A stretch of DNA of 64,000 nt from Amborella trichopoda (GCF_000471905.2 NW_006499912.1:1-64000), one strand, 5' to 3'. Shown: positions 46,576-57,780, counted from the first letter of the stretch. The notes: a model not told the origin generated them from the letters alone. Program-made: numbers and translations.

Positions 46576-47104
46576 CATTGAGGTTGATGAAGTGGAAGAT
46601 AAGGGAGAAGTTGAGCATCAAGAAGTTCCCTTGAGTTCTATTCATGATTCTTCTTCCAGTGGCCAATCTACTTGTATGCCCATGAAAACAAAAAGCCTTC
46701 AAGAAATTTTTTTCGGTTACTCGTAGGCTTGATGTTGAAAATGAAGATCTCACACCACTTTGTCTTTATACAGATTTGGATCCCATTTATTTTGATGAAG
46801 CATGTAATGAAAAGTATGGAAAAAGACCATAGATGAAGAGATTGAAGCAATTAATAGGAATGATACATGGGAGCTTACAACACTCCCAAAGAGCTACAAA
46901 GCCATTGGTGTAAAATGGATTTACAAGACAAAGAAAAATGCTAAAGGGAATATTGAAAGGTATGTATGGTTAGTTGCTCAATGGTACAAGTAAAGACTCG
47001 GAATAGACTATGATGATGTATTTTCCCCCGATGCCCACTTGGAAACTATTAGATTAATCATTTCTTTTGCAACCCAAAATTAATGAAAAGTTTTCCAAGA
47101 GGAT

Positions 47105-47515
47105 GTGAAATCAGCATTCTTTAATGGTGTTCTTGAAGAACATGAGTATATTGAACAACCAATTGGTTATGCGAAGAAAAGCCAAGAAACTAAAGTTTAC
47201 AAATTGAAAAAAGCTTTGTATTGCTTAAAACAAGCACCAAGGACATGGAGTAGTAGGAATGATAAATATTTTCTTCAAAACGGTTTTTCTAGGTGCCCAT
47301 ATGAACATGCCTTATACATAAAGAAAAATGAAAATGGACATATTTACTTGTTTGTTTATATATTGATGACAATATATACGGGATATAATCTGGGCATGTT
47401 TAAAGAATTCAAAGAATCTATGATTAAGGAGTCTGAAATGACCGACATTGGGTTCATGTCTTATTTTCTTAGTATTGAAGTTAAAAAGATGGATGATGCA
47501 ATTTTTGTGTCATAA
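47105..47515 (+). mobile_element. Copia B RT segment
   Basis: A 136-residue frame with VKSAFFNGVLEEHEYIEQP, KVYKLKKALYCLKQAPRTW and a YILMT-type position where the YVDD pair lies in intact relatives, then DIGFMSYFLSIEV, the end-of-RT block. Orientation and family are clear. Confidence 0.85.
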
Positions 47516-47709
47516 GAATCTTATGTAAGAGAAATTCTTAAAAAATTTATATTGGAGAATTGTAATTCGGTAAATACACTGGCAGAGAGTGGTTTAAATT
47601 GAGGAAAGAATGTGAAGGAGAAAGGGTTGTTCCTACATTTTTCAAAAGTCCAGTGCGAAGCCTCTGATACCTAACATGTACAAGACCGGATATTCTTTAT
47701 GTAGTTGGT

Positions 47710-48150
47710 TTGGTATGCCAGTACATGGACACTCCAAAGACCACTCACTTGAAAGCAACTGAAAGGATTCTTCGGTATATCATAGGCATATTTGATCTAG
47801 GTTTATTTTATTCACATTCTTATGTTTTTGATCTTGTATGTTTTGTTGATAGTGATTGGATCGTATACTTGGACGATAGGAAAGCCACTTGTCATGCATT
47901 GTGGATATGGAATCTTCTTACAGAGCTTCTAAAGCCACGAGAGACTCCCACCAAAATCTATGTAGATAACAAGTTGGCAATTGCATTGGCAAAGAACCCG
48001 GTATTTCATGAGAAAAACAAGCACATTGAAACACGGTTCCATTTCATTCGGAACCAAGTAAAAGAAAAGAAGATTGAATTTGTTTACACAAAGACACAAG
48101 ATCAAGTTGCTGACATTTTTACAAAACCTCTCAAATATGAAATGTTTCAA
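47710..48150 (+). mobile_element. Copia B RNase H segment
   Basis: The frame contains THLKATERILRYI, CFVDSDWI, YVDNKLAIALAKNP, HEKNKHIETRFHFIR and VADIFTKPL: the RNase H and C-terminal landmarks of Copia pol in order. Residues after about 48150 come from the linker and the LTR. Confidence 0.85.
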
Positions 48151-48650
48151 AAATTGAAATTATTGTTAGGAGTAGCCAAGTTGGAAAATCAATCTTATGG
48201 GGGGATGTTGGAAATAAGCTTGATTATGTTTAAGAGTATTTTGGGCATTAGATTTAAATTTAAGGGATATTTTGCGAAAGTTATGTTAATGGTAATTTTG
48301 GAATGATGTAAAAGAATTGTGTAGAGTTCCAAGGCCACAATTCCAAGATTGAGCGAGAGGAGTGACAAGATGGAGAGAGAGGAGTCTGAAACATGCAATG
48401 CATACAAATTTGTATTGGGAATGAGTGAAGCCTAGAATTTGTTTGAATATTCTTATAATTTCGTCCAAGCATATAGGTTGTATGTTTTGAGAGGGAAAAC
48501 AACACTAGAATGCTGGAAAAAGAGTCTAGAAAGCTCCCGAGTGATCTATCCATATACCATGTCTTTGCACAAGTAGAATGAAGGAATTAAGTGCGCATAG
48601 TACAAATGCTAAAAGTAAGCTTTCTTCTTCCCTATTTCTAACTAGCCATC

Positions 48651-49256
48651 GATTCATATCAGATGGCTAGATAGAACTTCTATATAGTAGAAGAAGTATA
48701 GAAAGTTTTCCGTTTTTCTATTTTTTTTGTCTGAGTTAGTGAGGAGAGGGCCCTACCCTGGTAGGAATTGAGCCTAGGACGCTTTCCCTTTCCTATTTCC
48801 TCTAGATATGTGCTTTTCACGATCAACTTATACCAGACGCAAAACAACGCATGTGTCATAGTTGAGACTTAAAATCTTTTTGAGACTTAAAATCTTTTTA
48901 TTTTTTATGGTCATATATCTCGACATCAAGAATGATCAATCAAAGGGTGTTTCAATATTAAAACTACCTTTTCCGATAGATTTTTGAGGTGCATCCGTAG
49001 TTCTACATTATAACGTTTTCCTTAAAGAAATGCTCACTAGGAGGGGTCAAAACCTTACCTTGTTTGGATGTGTAAATCACTAATAACAGGCCGTATGTCT
49101 TATGTATTAGTGTTCGATTACTCGGGCGAGTCAACTCAAGCTAGCCCAAGTAATTCGGGTTAGCCAAGTGTCCCCATGGGCATGTCAACTCGGGGATATT
49201 AAAAAAATTCAAAAAGAAATAAAAAACTCAAAATAAAGAGATATTTATTAGTAATA
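48651..49256. other. No gene; partial M2-like repeat
   Basis: Around 48850-49020 the phrases CGACATCAAGAATGATCAA, ACTACCTTTTCCGATAGATT and TTTGAGGTGCATCC match the interior of M2-type MITEs elsewhere in the window. The rest shows no feature. Confidence 0.5.
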
Positions 49257-50695
49257 TGCTTTCAATACAAATAAAAAATCTGGGTTGTTTAGTTCTTCTT
49301 TTATTTTATTTTTTAATTTCAAAAAACATTGTTATTGGAGATTTTAGTTTTCTTTAGGGTTATTCTTGTTTCTTTAGTTATAAAGACTTAAAGGGGTAAA
49401 ATAGTAAAAGTGTCCGTAGGAGTTGGTTAGGATAAATTTTCATATGGGTATAATTTTTATTTTTGTGGGGTTGAGATGGGCAAGGAATTTCTAAAATTAT
49501 AGGGTTTCACATGGAAGATAGAGAGAATTAATGATTGAGTAAAAAGTTGATCTTGTGAAAAGATTTTGGAGTGGACTCCGATCCAGAGAGAGTATCTCTT
49601 AAAATATTTTTTTTTATTTTTATTTTTTACTATTATTAATTTTTCCTACATTATTTGGTATCAGAGCCTTAAGATCCCTGCAGATTTAGTTATAGAGAGC
49701 TTAAATTAAATTTTTTGGTGATTAGATCAAACATTTGAGAGACTCAAAGAATACCTAGTAGTGCATATTAGCAAAGTAGTAGAATAGAGATTCAAAGAAT
49801 ACTTAGTAGTGCGTATTAGAAAAGTAGTAGAACAAGTTCTACAAGATCGATTTCATATGTTGCAATCGGACGAAGAAGAATATGAAGCTCATGCAAAAGA
49901 TGTTGACAATTACGAAGAAGAAAATATACTAGTTGCCCTATGATAAATACAGCCTTTTAGAGTAAATGAAAATTCAAGATTCAGTTTGGTATTCCAGAAT
50001 TCGATAGTACAAAATTTCCTCTAAAAATTGCACTCCAAGTGTCTGCTTAGTTGGCTCATAAAAAAAGGCAAAGTCTAGAGAAGAATGGTTGGTCTATATC
50101 ACCAATTATTCGATCAGTTTTTGAAGGATATAAACTTGAGGTCGAATTTCATCCAACTCCAAGAGAATGATGTAAATAAAAATTTGAGGTTGTTTAATTT
50201 TTTTATTTTATTTTTAATTTTAAAAGAAAGTACAACAAGAGATTTTAGTTTTCTTTAGGGTTATTTTTGTCTTGTTTTTCTTCTTTGGGTATTTCAGTGG
50301 GGCAAACATGCCCCTACCCGTTTTTTCAAGTAGATTAGGAGTTAGCTTTTTGAAGGTATTAGTGGGATGGTGTTAATGGTGGAAATAGGAACCGCATTGT
50401 GGGGACTAGTAAAACTGTCTATGAGAGTTGGTTAGGATAGATTTTCATGACGATGTAGTTTATATTTTTATGGGGTTGATATGGGTCGGGACTTCCTAAA
50501 ATTGTGGGGTTTCATGTGGAAGTTAGGGGGAGAGAGAGAATTGGTGGTTGAGTAAAAAGTTGCTCTTATGAAAAGATATTGGAGTGGACTCTCTTGCAGA
50601 TCTATAGAGAGGGTACCACATTAATAGAGAGAGTACCATATTGGAGTGGACTCTCTCAAAAAAAAAAATTTCCGTTGGTATTATTTTTTCTTGCA
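49257..50695 (+). mobile_element. Small LTR element (TRIM-like or internally reduced)
   Basis: Direct repeats at about 49257-49658 and 50168-50695 share GAGATTTTAGTTTTCTTTAG, GAGTTGGTTAGGATAGATTT-like and TGAGTAAAAAGTTG stretches. The first ends just before TTGGTATCAGAGCCTTAAG, an initiator-Met primer site. Only about 510 bases lie between the repeats; they read IQFGIPEFDSTKFPL-like on the plus strand, a possible gag trace. The short internal region suggests a TRIM or a reduced copy. The second LTR holds extra sequence. Borders are approximate and no target-site duplication was found. Confidence 0.65.
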
Positions 50696-52116
50696 TCCAT
50701 TTTTTTTATGTTTTCTATCATTTTGGCAAAGATTGCCCAGTGCTCAGGTCATGAATACTTAATTTTTTATTTTCCCATCTTTTTAGATTATTTCTAAAAT
50801 AGCCCCTCACAAATTGATTATTTGAAAACCCATATTTAAACCTTATTTGGATATGTTTTGTTTGATTTACTTTAAATATATTTTTTTTTGGATTTTTGTC
50901 TTTTTATTTTTATTTTTTAACACTTTTTTGGCCTAGGCATGGATTCAGCCCAACTTAGGCCGATTTACTTAGACTTGGGTGGAGTACTCAGCTTGAGCTT
51001 GTACTGAGCACCCGGCTCAAGGTCTTTCTAACACTTACTATGTATTTCTTACAGATTCTTATGTCCAAGTTGAATGGCTCCTAGTAATTACTTACCCAAA
51101 AAAATTAATGGCTCCTAATAATTGGACAAGCTAAATTCGGAGCGCGCCGACCGACGAGAGCATCAACTTGGATCTTCACAAAGATTTGGTTCCCCTTCAT
51201 TCGGGGAGAATTACTAATCTTCCCGTATTTCTCTCTCCAGAGACTGGAGAGAGAAAGTGTAGATATAGAGGAGCAAAAAGAGGAAGCCCAAACCCTCCTC
51301 CACAGCCTTTTCGTTCGGCAAATCCAAATATGTGAGTAAAGAACTCACTTCCACCTCAGTTTTAGTGCTACATGTGAGGAGAATTTCACATGTTTTTTAT
51401 CAAATTCCATTTTTTTCAATTTTTTGTTTTATCGATCGTCATCAATTTCCTATAGTTTCTTTTTTTTATCTTTATTATTCATGTCCCTGTATTTCTCTTC
51501 CTCCATGTTTTTTCTCTTTTCGCACATGTGCATGTTGTCTGTATTTGTTTTGTTTGCCTATCATCTCTCTTTTCTTTGGATGTCTATTTTCGATTTTTTT
51601 TTCCTTTTCTTGATGTATTAATAGTGTGTAGGAATGGAACTTTTGGCATCATATTATGCTCTGTCACCTTGATAATATATTGGCTCCTAATTGATTTTTC
51701 TCTACAAGACTTGTAGTATGGTCTTCTGTGTCGATATCTTATGTATAAGTCCTATGAAAAAATCTTCTTTTAGTTTTTTTTTTTCTTAACATGCTAATAA
51801 TGGTTATGAATGGGAGCTTTGATACCATAGTGGGGTCCGCCATCCTGACCAATCAACACGTTTTTTCTTTTTCTATTTTTTTTTTCTCTACATGTTTGAT
51901 ACTATGTCCTTCTCTACTGGCCTCTTATATATTAGCCCTTCTACAATATATATCGTGTTGTACATAGATATATTGTATATATTATTGGATCATTCACTTC
52001 TAGTACAAAGAGGTTACAACCACTCTTAGCTAATAGATGTGAAATTCATCATATGGAAGTTTGTCGTAACATTTAAAAAAATTTATTCTTGATTTTGTGC
52101 TAGTCTTTTGGGAAAC
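50696..52116. other. No gene supported; leader-like segment and a perfect short hairpin
   Basis: Mostly T-rich sequence. The phenylalanine-rich frames at 51332-51716 are translations of T-runs. The part 51130-51340 is less AT-rich, with CCCAAACCCTCCTCCACAGC and an ATGTGAGT donor-like site at its end, and could be a 5' leader or exon of a host gene, but nothing downstream supports this. Confidence 0.4.
51228..51256. other. Perfect 13-bp hairpin
   Basis: TTTCTCTCTCCAG, loop AGA, CTGGAGAGAGAAA. It sits inside the leader-like segment and is short, so it may be chance or a cis-acting structure. Confidence 0.7.
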
Positions 52117-52124
52117 CCCAAACA
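52117..52124. other. 8-bp target-site duplication, left copy
   Basis: CCCAAACA, identical to 52911-52918. Confidence 0.8.
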
Positions 52125-52910
52125 TAGGGGTGTCAATAGGTCGGGTCTGAACGGACCCAGACCTAGACCTTAAAGAAATTATGGGACAAAGATCTAAACC
52201 CGACCGGACCCAAAGTTATCAGACCAAAACTCGAACACAACTGGATGCTACCGCACCCAATTGGATCTGACCCAAAAGTAAAACATATATATTTAAATTT
52301 TATGTTAAATATATAAATGTATTATTTAAAGGGAAAAGTTTATATAAGGTTGCAACCTTAAATGTAAAATTCCATATGCACCTCAAAAATCCATCGGAAA
52401 AGGTAGTTTTAATAATTAATCATCTCAACATCAAGATGTATGAATATGAAGAAAAAAAAAAAGATTTTGAGTCTTACAAATAGTTTATCTTTCAACAACA
52501 TTATGTAGACTGCGCATTTTCAAGATTTTTATATGTTTATAGATTTTGTTAATTTTAACTATTTTTGGTTCTTAAAATTTTATAATAAGATATAAAATAG
52601 ATTTTAAGATAATCCTAAGAATTGTTTACACCACAATCACATGTTATGATAAAATTTGGAGGTGCGTCTTATTGTTTATGGTTGCAACCTTATAGAAACC
52701 ACACCCTTATTTAAATATTATGATTAAAAATATACAATTATATTTATTTAAATATTAACTAAGTATTATTAAAATATTACATATGAAATACCATTTATAT
52801 AATAACACTATGCGGATCGGATCCACATGGACACAGACCCTTTTTGAATAGTGTTTGGTCCAAATATTGGACTCGAACCCGACCCGCTAGGTGTAATTCT
52901 TGAACCCCTA
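52125..52910. mobile_element. hAT-like MITE with 8-bp target-site duplication
   Basis: Starts TAGGGGTGTCAATAGGTCGG and ends CTTGAACCCCTA (reverse complement TAGGGGTTCAAG). Both sides are flanked by CCCAAACA. Short terminal repeats of this type with 8-bp duplications fit hAT elements. The interior has many GGACCCGA / TCGGGTC pieces in both orientations. Without the nested M2 insertion it would be about 400 bp. Confidence 0.85.
52331..52706. mobile_element. Mutator-like MITE M2 nested in the hAT-like MITE
   Basis: Terminal repeats are GGGAAAAGTTTATATAAGGT and, at the other end, the reverse complement of TTGCAACCTTATAGAAACC plus ACACCC. The 9-mer TTATTTAAA flanks it at 52322-52330 and 52707-52715. 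376 bp and non-coding. It is the reference copy for the family seen at 39102, 45011, 45222, 57004, 57380 and 61920. Confidence 0.85.
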
Positions 52911-52918
52911 CCCAAACA
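52911..52918. other. 8-bp target-site duplication, right copy
   Basis: CCCAAACA, identical to 52117-52124. Confidence 0.8.
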
Positions 52919-52999
52919 CATGTCGAGTCTGGACGTCGGGTCTTGGTCCATTGCCAACCGTACCAAAACATCAGTTTTTAATCTAATGGTAAATAATGA

Positions 53000-53560
53000 T
53001 TGTCTAGTGAAAGGACTGCCGCCATGAGTTCCATTAAACAAAAAGCAAATGTACGATCAAGAGACCCATCCTCGGAAGCTACGACATCGTCCTCGAGCTC
53101 AACAAGCATATTCTACATGCTCACACACTGCAAAATAATCTCCGCCAGCAACTCACCTTTTGCAGAGCCCAACATCATCGCCTCCTCCATGGTGGTTCCA
53201 GCTTTGGGACAAACTCGATGCATGCACCACCTCCTCCTCATCTGTTGCCGCTGCCTCCTCTTGCTCCTGCTTACTCTTTGCCATGTTCGGTAGAGGATTC
53301 GATAGAACAACAACATCAAACGAATTTTCCTAAAGCATGGCTAATAGCGATGGTTGCAGAGACTCCAGTGTCAACGCAGGCAGCGATGACTGCGCCAGCA
53401 GCAGCAGCTGCAGTATACAAGAAATGAAGCTTGCCATAAATTTTCATGGCATGGAGGATAGGCACAAGCATCCGATAGAATCCAGAAGGTATGTTTCTCA
53501 AATTGGATCCATCTGAAGAGGCGGACAGGTTTTTTCAATGATAATCTTGTATAGTAAAAG
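53000..53560 (-). pseudogene. Possible host-gene exon, unknown function
   Basis: This is the most GC-rich, least repeat-like stretch of the spacer. On the minus strand the frame 53316-53501 reads SGFYRMLVPILHAMKIYGK, then an alanine-rich hydrophobic run (AAAAAGAVIAACVDTG) that could be a membrane segment, then TIAISHALGKFV and stop. Downstream on the same strand (53113-53290) another frame has TTMEEAMMLGSAKGELLAEI, helix-like. I do not recognise the protein. The alanine run partly comes from a GCAGCAGC repeat, which weakens the case. No start, promoter or complementary copy elsewhere in the window was found. Confidence 0.3.
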
Positions 53561-54654
53561 GACATTATCTTGCATAATAAATTTAGATTATTTTAATTGT
53601 GATGGTCGTAAATATATCATTGACTAGACTCAAAGTACAAAAATAAAATTTTCAAACTTAGTGACACAGTCAGCCATCAAATTTGATATCTAGTTGTATG
53701 ATTGATTGTTATCTCCTCGTGCTAATGGTAAATAGTTTCATAGTATGCAATCGCTAATTAAAAAAGGAAAAGCAAATGGTACAACCCGAGCTTCACTAAT
53801 ATCCTTGGCCCTTGTCAGATTGAGTACCCAAACCCCTCATAAACATTGGAAAGACCATTTCCACCATAAAAAAGGGAATCAAAGCTCCAAACATGCTGCA
53901 AATGGGTGGATCTATTGTCCATTAAAATGTTGTTCACATCTTATCACTCAAGATGGAATATCTTGAGTTATTATTTAATATTAGAGAAAGTTACAATAAT
54001 TTCTTTTATTTCAGATTTTTCACTCAAGTCCCACTTTTTGAAAGGATATAATGTATTTGGGAGATATGTATCTTCCCCATCAATAATTGTAATTTTGGTG
54101 CTAGTGTGTTGGTTTATCAAATCTATTCTTGCTTCCTGACCATGAAACCCAAAACATAAAAAATGGTGTAGATTAGTTGGAAATGTGAACACCTAAAGCC
54201 GACCGTCCAAAGAACATGCTATAAGACAGATATTTTCAAAAGTTGAGATCCTTCTTTTCAAAGCCACAATTGTCAAGTTCCAGATGATCAATTTGTAAAA
54301 TTTTAGGGGTTAAATCTACATTTCAGGCGAGAAATGAGGTTCACCTTTATAGAGCATGACCTTACAAAATACATTTATATATTCTAGAAAGTTTTGAAAG
54401 GTTAGTGTGGGATGAGTCCCTATACTAATATAAAACCCAATATATGGGATATATCAGTTAATATTGGTAAATGCCAATATATATAGGTTCAGATATTGTC
54501 CAATTCCTTGATGTACTCCCAAATATCTGTGATATAACGTTTTTTTTTAAGCCTGATTAACAGGTGACTGCTATGGAAAGCATTATAACATTTCCCTGCG
54601 AATAACAACCTCTACTGTGGGACTTATGAATATGAGCTTTTTAAAAATTTATAA
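53561..54654. other. No recognisable feature
   Basis: AT-rich sequence. Short frames at 53745-53966 and 53906-54139 show no domain. Around 54420-54500 there are several ATATGGGATATAT / CCAATATATATAGG phrases that are locally palindromic. Confidence 0.45.
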
Positions 54655-55225
54655 ATAGAAATTAACACAAATATCCATTTTTTTATTAAAAATAAACCTC
54701 CAAATTTTTGAAAACTTTATTCATACCCCCTTTCACCATTGTTTGTATTTTTAGAAAAAATACCCTTCACGATAGTCTTAGGTCTAGAAAGGCATCACGG
54801 TTAACCTAGAACCGTGATGGTCATTTGTGGTTCTAAGTGCCTTTATAGCTAGAACTGTGTTTGAAGCATCACGACACTTAAAGCACCGTGATGGTTTGTT
54901 TAACTATCACAGTTTTAATTAAACCTTGATAGTATTACGTTGGTGCGAGATCTGTGATAGTCAAGGTGATCACCGCTGTTATTTAAGTACCGTGATGGTT
55001 CTACTGCTCCCCATCGTCACCGTTCCAGTAGAACCGTGGTGACTTAAGTTCCATACAAAGAGTGTTTGAACGCTCCACGACCTTCTTGGATCTTGGTTAA
55101 CCATGATGCCTTCACGAACTTAGTATTTCTCTGAAGGAATTTTAGTAAAAAAAAATGTAAAAAGTGGCGAAAAGGGTTATGGATGATGTTTTAGAATTGA
55201 GGTTTATTTGTATTAACCTAAAAAA
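54655..55225. mobile_element. Inverted-repeat element with clustered ACCGTGATGG motif
   Basis: The left segment 54658-54760 (ATTAACACAAATATCC, then AAATAAACCTCC) mirrors 55130-55225 (GAGGTTTATTTGTATTAACC) with mismatches. Between them the exact 10-mer ACCGTGATGG occurs at 54811, 54885 and 54989, and variants in both orientations occur near 54794, 54866, 54903, 54951, 54969, 55015, 55033 and 55103. Dense short motifs in both orientations resemble subterminal repeats bound by transposases in CACTA or hAT elements. No target-site duplication was fixed. Confidence 0.55.
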
Positions 55226-55689
55226 GGGGTATTTTTGGTTATTTTACGAAATAAAATGACAAAAAATTGGAAAGTGGGAAATATTTTAACGCTATGACCA
55301 CTATTCACATGATGTAAGAACGTTTTTTAACCCCAATTTTAAAATCAGTAGAGTTGCAAGCACCTAAGCAAAATTTATTAGAAATCAGCCTAGGGCTTAA
55401 GTGATTAGTAGTCCAACATTAGCAACGTTACATCTCAAGTTCGCTTTCTACCAGTGAAGTACCATAACAGGCAAAAAAAAGAAAAAGAAAAAGCTATGAG
55501 CCTCCAATGTATTTACCCTTCCGGCATAAGGCCTTGTATACCATGTGGGGCTGCAAAATTGGCCGGATCAATCTGGCTTGGCTAGGTCAGAGTGGCTAAG
55601 AGATTTGAATGATGAACTTCAAATATCTTGCTCTGATATTTATTGTCATGGAATGCATTTAATGTATTTAAAAAACGACTTTTTTTTTT
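55226..55689. other. No recognisable feature
   Basis: Sequence between the inverted-repeat element and the right arm, with no coding or repeat signal that I can name. Confidence 0.45.
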
Positions 55690-56109
55690 TTACTATAACT
55701 TAGTCAAATATTTTGTCATAGAATAGCCTTAAAATTTTCAGACTCGTAAATTCCTAAAAATAGCCACAAAACCTTAAATTTTTTATTTTCAGATTCTAAA
55801 ATTCCACAAAAAATGTAAACACAACTAAATATTGAATATGGCTATTTTTGGGATATTGAAAATCAAAAAAATTAATTGGAAGCTTAAATTTTGTATTTTT
55901 GAAATTTGAAAATATGAAAATACTTGAGATACATAACATGGCTATTTTTTATCTTGAAAGCTTGAAAAAAGGATAATTTGGAACAAAAAAGCAAAAATGG
56001 AGCTTTTGGGTATAAATGAAAGTTGTGAGAGAGGGGATTTTTATAATAATGGAAAATTGGAGCATGTCGGTGTAATTTAATCTTAGTTTTAATACTATTT
56101 TTATTCATC

Positions 56110-56500
56110 ACCATCGTCATCTGAGCATTATCCGAACTATTTGGGATTGGCTATATGAATCCTATTTCACCACTGCTATATTAAGGGTCATACTCTCTGT
56201 CAAATCACCATATTTCTTCGCACTACTTCCGTCTATGTCCTTTTACCCCTTCTTCATACCATTTTAGAGCATTCCACTTCAACTAAATCCCCCCTCTTAA
56301 GAGGTATTGTTCTAGGTTGACTTTACATATGACTAGCCCACCTAAGTCGACTTTGCCTCATCTTATCACCTATCAGCGTTACATCTAAGTTCCCTTAGAT
56401 GTATTCATTCCGAATTCTATCATTTTTGCCTTGCCATTCATCTATCTCAACGTCCTTATCTCAGCTACCCTCTTCTCACCTAAATTATTATTACTATATA
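56110..56500 (-). mobile_element. RTE-type LINE 3' tail, right arm
   Basis: On the minus strand the sequence reads DEWQGKNDRIRNEYI near 56395-56445, then DKMRQSRLRWASHM near 56325-56375, the conserved tail of RTE-clade proteins (DRIRNExIR...DKMRExRLRWxGHV). It ends in the GATGACGATGGTGATGAAT repeat at about 56105-56125. It is 5'-truncated and broken. The left-arm copy keeps only the last part. Confidence 0.8.
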
Positions 56501-57003
56501 TTATTGCTGTATGTTATCAATGGCCCCATAAGTACATGAAGTATATCGATTTCTCATCATGTTACTATGTATGTTTAATTTATTTACGGTACCATGAAGT
56601 TTAATAATCATTATGTCATAACTTCTTTTATTTTTTATTTTGTGGAATTGAAACTTTCCATTTTAGATTATATGCATTATGCGCTCTGGTCACATGTGCA
56701 TGTGTCCTTGTACTAGCGACGGATTCCAATCCAACATGAATGGGACTAGGCTGGAGCCGGACCGGGCCCCGGTCGGGTCCAGCTTTGTTGGACCCACCTC
56801 ATGCTTTCATGCATTTATATGACAAACTACTAAGAAGAATTTCAGATTGATATTTCATATTCATGAGCATCAAAATGAAAGCTTCCCTTATCATCTAGGG
56901 CATATTAATTCTTATATTTACTTTTAAGCAAACCAATTTTCTATTATATTGTTATTATTTTAGACTTATTGACAAACAAAGTTGCCACGTTTTTCAAATG
57001 GAA

Positions 57004-57378
57004 AATGTTCATATAAGGTGTTAACAAGTAAGGTGCACCTCAAAAACAAGACGAAAAAGGTTGTTTCATCACCAGAAAATCACCCACTATATTATCTTGA
57101 CATTGATATATTTGGATATGAGAGAAAAAATGATTTTCAAGTCTTAAAAATAGTGCATCTTGTAACTTAATCGTCTATTTTCAAGGTTTTCAAGAGCACA
57201 TAAATCTGTTAGATTTGCATCATTTTGGGAGCTTTCACTTTCATTATACGAATTAAAAAAAAAAAAATTATCCACGATAAGGGTTTTTGCACCGAAAATA
57301 CATCTTTTAATGAGATTTTAAGGTGTGCCTTATCGTGATTGTTTAAGGTTGAAACCTTATACAAATCTAACCATTTTA
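57004..57378 (-). mobile_element. M2-type MITE, right-arm copy
   Basis: Mirror of 45222-45540. Ends are AATGTTCATATAAGGTGTTAA and (reverse complement) GGTTAGATTTGTATAAGGTT, with TTTTTCAAAT / ATTTTAAAA flanks. Confidence 0.65.
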
Positions 57379-57379
57379 A

Positions 57380-57780
57380 AATGGGGTGTGGTTTGTATAT
57401 GGCGGAGGCCCTAATCAATCAAAGTAAAGCTCACCTTTAAATAGTGTCGAAAAGTGTTGTCTTAGTATGAAAAATCTATGTGATGGTCTAAAAATTTATT
57501 TTTTTATCTAATTATAAAATTTTAAAATTAAAAAATAGTGTAGATCAAACAGATCTATGAACACTTGAAAGTTTTGAAAATTGACGGTTTAGATAATACA
57601 TCACAAGATGCATTATTTCCAACGCTTGAAATCAATTTTTTCTCATATCCATATATGTTGAGGTTGAGATGATTTGATTCAGGGGCTTTTAGCCTTGAAA
57701 GTACTTCTTCAGACAAATTTTTGAGGTGCGCTTCCATCTAATTGTTGAGAGCCTCATCTTTATATAAATTTTATTTACAT
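57380..57780 (+). mobile_element. M2-type MITE, right-arm copy, near complete
   Basis: Starts GGGGTGTGGTTTGTATATGG and ends GAGAGCCTCATCTTTATATAAA, the latter the inverted counterpart of the start. Mirrors the shortened 45011-45212 in the left arm. Confidence 0.6.

Larger units (their letters stand above)
46576..48650 (+). mobile_element. Copia B, 3' half, at the inner edge of the left arm
   Basis: Begins abruptly with the B linker (IEVDEVEDKGEVEHQE) right after the end of the arm, continues through RT (47105-47515, with YKLKKALYCLKQAPR) and RNase H (47710-48150, with IYVDNKLAIALAKNPVFHEK and KHIETRFHFIRNQV) and reaches a GGGGGGA tract at 48199-48205 followed by TGTTGGAAATAAGC, the 3' LTR start. 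The LTR end is not defined; similarity signals fade by about 48650. The element is the same family as 34270-35320 and is broken. Confidence 0.8.

Noticed and set aside
51332-51716. Phenylalanine- and cysteine-rich hydrophobic frames that look like membrane proteins
   Set aside because: They derive from T-rich low-complexity DNA, occur in three overlapping frames and have no supporting gene structure.
53218-53427. Plus-strand frame ending in an alanine run (APAAAAAVYKK)
   Set aside because: It overlaps the minus-strand candidate, and the alanines come from a GCAGCAGCAGC repeat that reads as alanine in this frame by chance.
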